The notes beneath the pieces were generated by a model. The model did not search any database and was not told the DNA's origin. It was given only the letters and a program-made list of their open reading frames with translations. Below are positions 1-4,509 of a stretch of DNA of 5,456 bases, piece by piece. The DNA is taken from contig CAKZYI010000036.1 in NCBI GenBank assembly GCA_937884735.1, forward strand, positions 1 through 5,456, given 5' to 3'. This stretch comes from an uncultured Pleurocapsa sp. (GTDB taxonomy: Bacteria > Cyanobacteriota > Cyanobacteriia > Cyanobacteriales > Xenococcaceae). The translations under genes were made by a program, and so were the position numbers. Within the stretch, counting starts at the first letter, position 1. Each line of letters starts with the position of its first letter.

Positions 1-24
1 AGCAAGCTTGTGGGCAGTAAATTG

Positions 25-84
25 GTAGGGTGGGCAATAGTCAATCTATTCTCGATAACAGAGAATAATCATTGCCCACCTTAC
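25..84. repeat. Palindromic intergenic repeat with nested hairpin
   Basis: Two 14-base arms, GTAGGGTGGGCAAT at 25-38 and ATTGCCCACCTTAC at 71-84, are inverted copies with one mismatch. Inside the 32-base loop lies a second perfect 7-base stem, TATTCTC (47-53) with GAGAATA (61-67), around the loop GATAACA. The whole element could fold into a two-tier hairpin. From memory, GTAGGGTGGGCA-type palindromes are dispersed in many cyanobacterial genomes, so a REP- or MITE-like repeat is the likely identity. No T-run follows on either strand, so it does not look like a plain terminator. The remainder of 1-249 holds no gene that I can support. Confidence 0.7.
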
Positions 85-220
85 AAGTTCGATGTGGGTT
101 GTTATTAGCGTGCATGTGTCTCAAACATTTATTGATTTGGTATGAATAATCCCTAAATAACTAAAGAATTATAAATTGCCGAAGGTCGAAGGCTCTTTAA
201 TATGAGACTTTAGAGATAGG

Positions 221-226
221 TATAAA
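221..226 (+). promoter_or_regulatory. Possible -10 element of por
   Basis: TATAAA lies 24 bases before the por start codon, inside an AT-rich stretch. No good -35 hexamer is seen at the usual 16-18 base distance, so this is a weak guess. The ribosome-binding site before ATG 250 is also poor (AAGAAA at 244-249, directly against the start). Confidence 0.25.
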
Positions 227-249
227 TATACAGATAGATTTTTAAGAAA

Positions 250-1215
250 ATGGTACAAGAGCAACAATCAACAGTAGTCGTAACAGGAGCATCTTCTGGG
301 GTTGGTCTATACGCAGCAAAGGCTCTAGCGGATAGAGGGTGGCACGTAGTCATGGCTTGTCGCAATTTACCTAAGACCGAAAAAGCGGCGCAAGAAGTTG
401 GAATGACCAAAGATAGTTATAGCATCATTCATCTCGATCTTGCTTCTTTGGATAGTGTACACAAATTTGTGACAGATTTTCGCGCTACGGGTAAATCTCT
501 CGATTCTTTGGTGTGTAACGCAGCCATTTATCTTCCCCTAGAAAAAGAGCCGCAGCGAAGTAAAGAAGGCTACGAGTTGAGTGTTGCTACCAATCACTTG
601 GGACATTTTTTGTTATGTAACTTGATGCTTGAAGATTTAAAAAAGTCTCCCGCAGCAGAAAAGAGACTAGTAATATTAGGCACAGTTACTGCCAACCCCA
701 AAGAATTGGGCGGTAAAATTCCTATTCCTGCACCACCAAATCTAGGAGACTTACAGGGTATGGAAGCTGGTTTTAAAGCGCCGATAACGATGATTGATGG
801 TAAGAAATTTAAGCCAGGCTAAGCTTATAAAGATAGTAAACTTTGTAATATGCTAACAATGCGAGAATTACACGATCGCTATCATAAATCTACAGGAATT
901 GTTTTTAATGCCCTCTATCCTGGGTGTGTCGCTGAAACGGGCTTGTTCCGCAACCACTATTCTTTATTTCAAACTATTTTCCCTTGGTTTCAGAAAAACG
1001 TTACAGGGGGCTATGTAACCGAAGAATTAGCAGGAGAAAGAGTGGCTAAGGTAGCTGCCGATCCTGGATTTAATGAATCTGGGGTTTATTATAGCTGGGG
1101 AAATCGCCAACAAGAAGATCGTGCCGCCTTCAAACAGGAAATTTCTGACGAAGCAATGGACGACAACAAAGGTAAGCGTCTTTGGGAATTGAGCGAACAA
1201 TTAGTAGGGCTTTAA
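250..1215 (+). pseudogene. por: Light-dependent protochlorophyllide reductase, interrupted by an in-frame TAA
   Basis: This gene encodes the NADPH- and light-dependent enzyme that reduces protochlorophyllide to chlorophyllide in chlorophyll synthesis. The reading frame is full length (321 codons plus the stop; the family has about 322 residues) and belongs to the short-chain dehydrogenase fold. The nucleotide-binding motif TGASSGVG is at residues 12-19, Arg38 follows, and CNAA is at 89-92. TAA at 820-822 replaces codon 191, which is lysine in the Synechocystis enzyme (AAA to TAA is one base change). The frame then continues unchanged with AYKDSKL, so the catalytic Tyr193 and Lys197 and conserved Cys199 and Cys226 all lie beyond the stop. 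The upstream product (190 residues) lacks the active site. A restart at ATG 850 would begin at residue 201, also lacks it, and has no ribosome-binding site. The start at 250 is the first ATG after an in-frame TAG at 235. A sequencing error is possible. Cyanobacteria normally also have the dark-operative enzyme ChlLNB, which could compensate. Confidence 0.93.
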
Positions 1216-1235
1216 TTTATAAGCCTCAATTCAAT

Positions 1236-1292
1236 CAAGGAAATTTGAGTGCAACCGTGGGAATAGCTTGTTTGCAAATCTTCTATTCCTTG
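1236..1292 (+). other. Overlapping alternative hairpins between por and the VOC gene
   Basis: CAAGGAA (1236-1242) is complementary to TTCCTTG (1286-1292), and GGAATAG (1260-1266) is complementary to CTATTCC (1283-1289). Both stems are 7 perfect base pairs and share bases 1286-1289, so they exclude each other. No T-run follows, so neither is a standard intrinsic terminator. Whether either forms in RNA is unknown. Confidence 0.35.
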
Positions 1293-1299
1293 AAATTTG

Positions 1300-1305
1300 T
1301 ATACT
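1300..1305 (+). promoter_or_regulatory. Possible -10 element of the VOC gene
   Basis: TATACT differs from TATAAT at one base and lies 38 bases before the VOC start codon. The hairpin arms occupy the place where a -35 element would be and no good -35 hexamer is present, so the VOC gene may instead be read through from por. Confidence 0.3.
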
Positions 1306-1343
1306 GAATAATAAGACTCAAGCACATATTTTGGAGATCGTTA

Positions 1344-1709
1344 ATGTCAGTTCAATTCAAGCATATTATGCTTATGGTGAAAGATATTCCCGCTACGGTA
1401 AAATTTTACAGCGAAGGACTCGGACTTAAAGTCATCACATCAAGTCCTGGGTGGGCAGAGTTAGATGCAAATGGCACTACTATTGCACTTCATGCAGCTT
1501 CAGAAAATGGTCAGTCAGGGAGTTCTCCTATTCTGAGTTTTCATGTAGACGACGTTTACGCCACTATTGCCACTCTTGAAGAAGGAGGTGCAATTTTGGA
1601 AGGAAATGTTAGAGAACCTTCTTTTGGCAAGGTAGCAGCAATGCGTACCCCAGATGGAAGCATTATTAGTTTACTCCAACCTAATGCGGTTAAAGCTTCA
1701 TCTTACTAA
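1344..1709 (+). CDS. VOC-superfamily (glyoxalase/bleomycin-resistance fold) protein
   Basis: This 121-residue protein is one vicinal-oxygen-chelate unit of two beta-alpha-beta-beta-beta modules. The first begins FKHIMLMVKD and contains KFYSEGLGLKV (residues 20-30). The second begins ILSFHVDDV (63-71) and ends with the family signature TPDGSIISLLQP (102-113). Possible metal ligands are His7, His50 and His67. The position often held by glutamate in the last strand (PDG-x-x-E-L) is Ser109, so the usual four-ligand metal site of glyoxalase I is not complete and the reaction cannot be assigned. Proteins like this are often labelled lactoylglutathione lyase without proof. The start is supported by GGAG at 1333-1336, seven to eight bases before ATG. 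It is probably cytoplasmic, as no signal peptide is visible. It follows por on the same strand after a 128-base gap, so co-transcription is possible but not shown. Confidence 0.9.
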   Translation: MSVQFKHIMLMVKDIPATVKFYSEGLGLKVITSSPGWAELDANGTTIALHAASENGQSGSSPILSFHVDDVYATIATLEEGGAILEGNVREPSFGKVAAMRTPDGSIISLLQPNAVKASSY

Positions 1710-1726
1710 GACTATTAAGTTTAAGC

Positions 1727-1764
1727 GAAACAAAAGCCCCAGCTCTATCAATTGGAACTGGGGC
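1727..1764 (-). terminator. Intrinsic terminator of the pentapeptide-repeat gene
   Basis: GCCCCAG (1736-1742) pairs with CTGGGGC (1758-1764) around a 15-base loop. Read on the minus strand, the stem is followed at once by CTTTTGTTTC, a T-rich tail. It lies 44 bases past the stop of the minus-strand gene. The plus strand has no T-run after the stem, although the hairpin might also slow transcription arriving from the VOC gene. Confidence 0.75.
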
Positions 1765-1807
1765 AAACTATATTAAGAACGATATAACTATATAAAGGGT
1801 AATTATT

Positions 1808-2338
1808 TTATCCCGACCAACTAACCCAATGGTGAGATGTGTTTTCGTGCTTTCTTTCACATCCACCCCAATCAATGTATTCCAAGACTGTATTTCGAGT
1901 TTCGGCTACAGAAAGATCGGTACCTGCCAATTTGGCTTCAGTCAAGTCTGCACCACTTAAATCTGCTCCACCAAGATCTACATCAGTTAAGTTTGCGCTA
2001 AATAAATTAGCACCATGAAGGTTGGCATAACGTAGATCTGCACCACTCAAATCGGCATCTCTAAGATCGGCATTTTCCAAATCTGCGCCAATTAAATTTA
2101 TTTCTGATAAATTAGCCCCGACTAAACTGGTATTGATCAAACTAGCATTAGTAAGATTAGCCTGTTGAAAACAAGCACCCCTAAGATCGGCATCGTTTAG
2201 ATCTGCATCACTCAAATCTGCTTGAGTTAGGTCAATTCGTGTTAGATTGGCAGCTTCTAGGTGAGCAGAGTGCAAATTTGCCTTTTTAAAATCTAAAATG
2301 CCATGACGATACTGACGGATTAGTTGTGTGGCTTTCAT
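1808..2338 (-). CDS. Pentapeptide-repeat protein
   Basis: The 176-residue protein consists mainly of A(D/N)LXX repeats. The central Leu or Phe recurs every five residues without a break from Phe17 to Leu142, giving 26 consecutive pentapeptides. In known structures four such repeats make one coil of a right-handed quadrilateral beta-helix, so about six and a half coils are expected. The N-terminal 15 residues (MKATQLIRQYRHGI) resemble the lead-in of many cyanobacterial pentapeptide proteins. The C-terminal 30 residues leave the repeat pattern and are rich in His, Trp and charged residues. There is no signal peptide or membrane segment, so a cytoplasmic location is likely. The function is unknown: the family is abundant in cyanobacteria, and only a few members elsewhere (such as Qnr and MfpA DNA mimics) have defined roles. 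The start is supported by AAAGGA about 11 bases upstream on the minus strand. The gene stands alone, with its own terminator downstream. Confidence 0.95.
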   Translation of the reverse strand: MKATQLIRQYRHGILDFKKANLHSAHLEAANLTRIDLTQADLSDADLNDADLRGACFQQANLTNASLINTSLVGANLSEINLIGADLENADLRDADLSGADLRYANLHGANLFSANLTDVDLGGADLSGADLTEAKLAGTDLSVAETRNTVLEYIDWGGCERKHENTSHHWVSWSG

Positions 2339-2565
2339 AGTCTGTTTATTCCTTTAAACTAATTGTTCGATAGTCAAAAACACCACCAAAAATGTGAGTT
2401 GACAATCAGACATTAATGACGATTTCTAAAACTTCAGGTCAATTATTGTAATTTCTCAAAAAATATCGAAGGAGTATGACCAATTGAATTGAGGTTTTTT
2501 CTTTTATGTTCTTTATGACAAGACATATTATCAATAGATCTTGAGGAACTCGTGAAGAAACCATC

Positions 2566-2593
2566 TTGACAGCCTGAAAGTAAGTATTAAAAT
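2566..2593 (+). promoter_or_regulatory. Sigma-70-type promoter
   Basis: A perfect -35 hexamer TTGACA (2566-2571) is followed after 16 bases by TAAAAT (2588-2593), one base from the consensus TATAAT. Transcription would begin near 2600 and run toward the 81-residue ORF, giving a leader of roughly 290 bases. A nearer promoter may also exist in the AT-rich sequence but none is as clear. Confidence 0.5.
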
Positions 2594-2687
2594 CGCTAAT
2601 TTACTTAAAAGCCATTAAACTTCACAACAAGTAATATATTTTGTTACAATAAACAAACTTCATAAATGTAATAAATTGATGAAGTAA

Positions 2688-2749
2688 CTCGAATATCTAA
2701 GCATAGCAGTATAAATATCTCGAATATCTGAGCATAGCAGTAATCAAGG
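2688..2749 (+). repeat. Two tandem 31-base repeats
   Basis: The first 24 bases of each unit (2688-2711 and 2719-2742) match at 23 of 24 positions, differing only A/G at the twelfth base; the last seven bases of each unit differ. The shared core begins CTCGAATATCT and ends GCATAGCAGTA. The pair lies between the likely promoter and the start of the 81-residue ORF. It could be a duplicated protein-binding site or RNA element, or simple slippage. Confidence 0.75.
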
Positions 2750-2876
2750 TGGCAAATACTCTAATTTGATAGAAAAGTATCGGCTCTAAACCAATACAAA
2801 AAACTACCAAACTAACTATCAAAGTCATATCAGAGCAATCCACTAAATAATTCTACTCAACTGAACACGCCAGTAT

Positions 2877-2882
2877 GGAGGT
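2877..2882 (+). promoter_or_regulatory. Shine-Dalgarno that fixes a GTG start
   Basis: GGAGGT is a perfect anti-16S match placed eight bases before GTG 2891. It shows that the GTG is the true start. An ATG at 2875 overlaps the site but is in another frame and stops after six codons. Confidence 0.8.
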
Positions 2883-2890
2883 CAAATATT

Positions 2891-3136
2891 GTGACATATC
2901 ATAACAGAGAACGATTATGGTCGTTAATTATCAATGCTGTTGATAATTTAGAGCAAGTTGCCAGAGCTAGAGAATTGACTAGTATGTTGTGGGATATCAA
3001 TGTAAAAAACCATAAAACAGATCTAGATTGGACAAGAGCCGAAATTTTACTCGAATCTTATGAAAGAACGCGAGATGAATCTCTAGAAGCCGCTTTATCA
3101 GATTTGAAAGAACTGATGGAAATTATGACAGGTTAA
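2891..3136 (+). CDS. Hypothetical 81-residue helical protein
   Basis: I do not recognise this protein. It is 81 residues long, starts with GTG behind a perfect Shine-Dalgarno, and is followed by a strong terminator, so it is very likely expressed as a single gene. The composition is charged (many Glu, Asp and Arg) with no cysteine, no signal peptide and no membrane segment. Two or three amphipathic helices are expected: about residues 5-38, 44-60 and 62-79. Tryptophans sit at 10, 34 and 47. It is not NblA, not a Nif11-type precursor peptide and not a CP12-like protein by its motifs. It is preceded by an unusually long leader with tandem repeats, which may mean regulated expression. The next gene (parvulin-like) is on the same strand but beyond the terminator, so an operon is unlikely. 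Confidence 0.75.
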   Translation: MTYHNRERLWSLIINAVDNLEQVARARELTSMLWDINVKNHKTDLDWTRAEILLESYERTRDESLEAALSDLKELMEIMTG

Positions 3137-3193
3137 ATTCTATGTCTTAACTCTCTCTTGCTCATTTAGAAGTTGATTCAACAAATTGGCAAC

Positions 3194-3227
3194 CCGCCAT
3201 AAGTATTTTTATTTATGGCGGATTTTT
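3194..3227 (+). terminator. Intrinsic terminator after the 81-residue ORF
   Basis: CCGCCATAA (3194-3202) pairs perfectly with TTATGGCGG (3213-3221) across a 10-base loop, and ATTTTTG follows. It lies 57 bases after the stop codon and separates this gene from the parvulin-like gene. Confidence 0.88.
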
Positions 3228-3322
3228 GTAGCTAACTAAAATTAATCGTACTTTTTGCATAACCTAATTTCCATCAGAAATAAGTATTCACAGAAGCAAA
3301 CAAACATTAGAGGAAATAAAAA

Positions 3323-4063
3323 ATGACTTTAGCAATTCAATCACAAAACGAAACAATCACTGCTTGGGATATCATTCCTCGACTAGCCCGCTATCAAATG
3401 TTGCCCCAACTAATTAAAGAAAGTATTATTGATGAAGCGATCGCCAGCATTGAATGTACTCCTGAAGAAACTACTACTGCTATCCAAGCCTTCAGCCAAC
3501 AAAACAAACTTGTAACTGAAGCACAACGTCAAGAATGGGAAAACTTTCAAGGAATGGAGCAAGGGGATTTAGCAGAAATTGCAACTCGCAGACTCAAAAT
3601 TGAGAAATTTAAAGAGCAACGATGGGGAGATGCTTTAAAATCTTATTATTTGCAGCGTAAGGCACAATTAGACAAAATTTCATTTTCCATTATTCGCGTA
3701 TCAGACAAAGATTTAGCTCAAGAACTTTACTTCCGAATTCAAGATAAAGAACAGTCTTTTGCAGAATTAGCCAAACAGTATTCTCAAGGTACAGAAGCAA
3801 ACATGGGAGGTGTGGTTGTACCATTAGAATTAGGTACACTCCCTGGTGCATTTGCTCAATTACTGCAAAATCGTCAACCTGGTGATTTGTTACCTCCGTT
3901 TCCCATGGCTGATTCAATTGTAATTATTCAAATCAATCAAGTACTTCCTTCTACATTAGATTTTATAACTAGTAAGCGTCTTTTAAACGAGCTGTTTCAA
4001 ACATGGTTACAAAAGCAAATCAAAGAGCGCGGTATTGCAATTAAAAACCTCAAGCTTAATTAG
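3323..4063 (+). CDS. PpiC/parvulin-like peptidylprolyl isomerase family protein
   Basis: The 246-residue protein has an N-terminal helical part (about 1-115) and a parvulin-like domain at about 118-212, followed by a helical tail (LNELFQTWLQKQIKERG). Domain marks are SFAELAKQYSQG, then GGVVVPLELG and FAQLLQNRQPGDLLPP. The two histidines typical of active parvulins are absent: the first strand reads ISFSIIRVSD where HILV is usual, and the last reads SIVIIQINQV where GYHIIKV is usual. I recall this altered form as typical of a cyanobacterial subfamily sometimes found beside type I secretion genes; none are visible here. Isomerase activity is therefore doubtful, and a chaperone or binding role is an alternative. 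No signal peptide is present, so it should act in the cytoplasm, unlike SurA or PrsA. The start is supported by AGAGGA (3309-3314), eight bases before ATG. A HIP1 octamer lies inside the gene at 3437. Confidence 0.85.
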   Translation: MTLAIQSQNETITAWDIIPRLARYQMLPQLIKESIIDEAIASIECTPEETTTAIQAFSQQNKLVTEAQRQEWENFQGMEQGDLAEIATRRLKIEKFKEQRWGDALKSYYLQRKAQLDKISFSIIRVSDKDLAQELYFRIQDKEQSFAELAKQYSQGTEANMGGVVVPLELGTLPGAFAQLLQNRQPGDLLPPFPMADSIVIIQINQVLPSTLDFITSKRLLNELFQTWLQKQIKERGIAIKNLKLN

Positions 4064-4113
4064 TACCAGTACCCTGCTAAACCTTGTTAAATATAAAATA
4101 GATTTTGTTCGTG

Positions 4114-4121
4114 GCGATCGC
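4114..4121. repeat. HIP1 octamer
   Basis: GCGATCGC is the highly iterated palindrome of many cyanobacterial genomes. Other perfect copies are at 3437-3444, 4611-4618 and 5360-5367, and one-base variants ACGATCGC are at 872 and 4304. Four perfect copies in 5.5 kb of AT-rich DNA is far above chance and supports a cyanobacterial source. Confidence 0.9.
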
Positions 4122-4129
4122 TTTTTTAT

Positions 4130-4185
4130 TTCCTCGTTCCTTGTTCCTTGTTCCTCGTTCTTTGTTCCTCATCCCTCGCTCCTTA
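4130..4185 (+). repeat. Eight tandem degenerate heptamers
   Basis: Consecutive 7-base units read TTCCTCG, TTCCTTG, TTCCTTG, TTCCTCG, TTCTTTG, TTCCTCA, TCCCTCG, CTCCTTA. This is a short tandem repeated repetitive sequence of the type seen in cyanobacterial intergenic DNA. Three units make 21 bases, so any frame through it gives an apparent seven-residue protein repeat (such as PRSLFL-V), which is an artefact. Confidence 0.85.
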
Positions 4186-4239
4186 ATCTGCTTGTGCCAA
4201 TTAAAAACCTGTAATAATACCTACAAAATCAGCATAAAA

Positions 4240-4271
4240 CTAATACACCATAGAAGAGTGAGGTGTATTGG
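4240..4271. other. Hairpin with 10-base-pair stem
   Basis: CTAATACACC (4240-4249) pairs with GGTGTATTGG (4262-4271) with one T-G wobble and a 12-base loop. No T-run follows on the plus strand; on the minus strand TAGTTTTAT follows, a weak tail. It might act as a backup terminator for either convergent gene. Confidence 0.4.
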
Positions 4272-4276
4272 AGAAA

Positions 4277-4420
4277 ATGGAAATTGTGTCTGATAAACTT
4301 GTTACGATCGCAAATAGGCTTTTTACCGCTGCCATGTAAGTCGCTATGTTATTAGCTTGTCAAGAGATGCCTGAAAATAATAATTTTGGCAATATTGAGA
4401 TCCAACAGTTTAATAAGTAA
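4277..4420 (+). pseudogene. Possible remnant of a small lipoprotein-like ORF, interrupted by TAA
   Basis: From ATG 4277 the frame reads 20 codons, meets TAA at 4337-4339, and continues in the same frame for 26 more codons to TAA 4418-4420. Read across the stop, it resembles a secretion signal: a charged start (MEIVSDK), a hydrophobic run (LFTAAM, then VAMLLAC), and a lipobox-like LLAC followed by a polar, Asn-rich tail. GGAG at 4270-4273 is only three bases from the ATG, which is too close for good initiation. A stretch this short can arise by chance, so this is tentative and I know no homologue. Confidence 0.2.
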
Positions 4421-4436
4421 TTCTATATCCCCTACT

Positions 4437-4481
4437 CAAAAATAAGAAAAGAGAAAGAAGCACTCAGCAATCTTTCCCTCT
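4437..4481 (-). terminator. Likely terminator of the EF-G-like gene
   Basis: On the minus strand AGAGGGAAAGA (4481 down to 4471) pairs with TCTTTCTCTTT (4458 down to 4448) over 11 base pairs, two of them G-T, around a 12-base loop. A T-rich tail, TTCTTATTTTTG, follows directly. It lies about 30 bases past the stop codon of the minus-strand gene. The stem is purine/pyrimidine-biased and only moderately stable. Confidence 0.55.
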
Positions 4482-4509
4482 AATTATAGTTAAGACCGAT
4501 TAATTGAGC

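Larger units (their letters stand above)
2339..2890. other. Long AT-rich intergenic region
   Basis: About 550 bases separate the start of the pentapeptide gene from the start of the 81-residue ORF, so the two genes diverge from here. No ORF of useful length is present. It contains a near-consensus plus-strand promoter (2566-2593), an inverted pair ACTTCAT/ATGAAGT (2657-2663 and 2679-2685), a pair of 31-base tandem repeats (2688-2749), and a distant perfect inverted pair TTTGATAG/CTATCAAA (2765-2772 and 2816-2823). The part after the promoter would form a leader of nearly 300 bases for the downstream gene, or could carry a small RNA. I recognise no known riboswitch or RNA family. Confidence 0.6.
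4064..4509. other. Intergenic region between convergent genes
   Basis: About 450 bases separate the ends of the parvulin-like gene and the EF-G-like gene, which converge here. It holds a HIP1 octamer, eight degenerate heptamers, a 10-base-pair hairpin, a short TAA-interrupted ORF and a likely terminator for the minus-strand gene. No clear plus-strand terminator follows the parvulin-like gene. Confidence 0.6.

Noticed and set aside
210..410. Minus-strand ORF of 66 codons over the start of por
   Set aside because: It is antisense to the conserved nucleotide-binding part of por and has no recognisable domain; a shadow frame.
820..822. TAA as a reassigned sense codon
   Set aside because: TAA is the natural stop of por, the VOC gene and the 81-residue ORF in this same window, so a changed code is not supported.
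2643..2685. RpaB-type HLR1 site around GTTACAAT
   Set aside because: Only one half (GTTACAAT) fits; a second direct copy at the required short spacing is absent.
3690..3917. Minus-strand ORF of 75 codons inside the parvulin-like gene
   Set aside because: It lies antisense to the conserved rotamase domain and has no family features.
4038..4210. Thirteen-base direct repeat CAATTAAAAACCT at 4038-4050 and 4198-4210
   Set aside because: It is short and AT-rich, so a chance match in a window this size is plausible, and the flanks do not match.
4105..4293. Plus-strand ORF with a repeated PRSLFL-type motif
   Set aside because: The repeat comes from the heptamer array at 4130-4185 (three heptamers equal seven codons), and there is no ribosome-binding site or domain.
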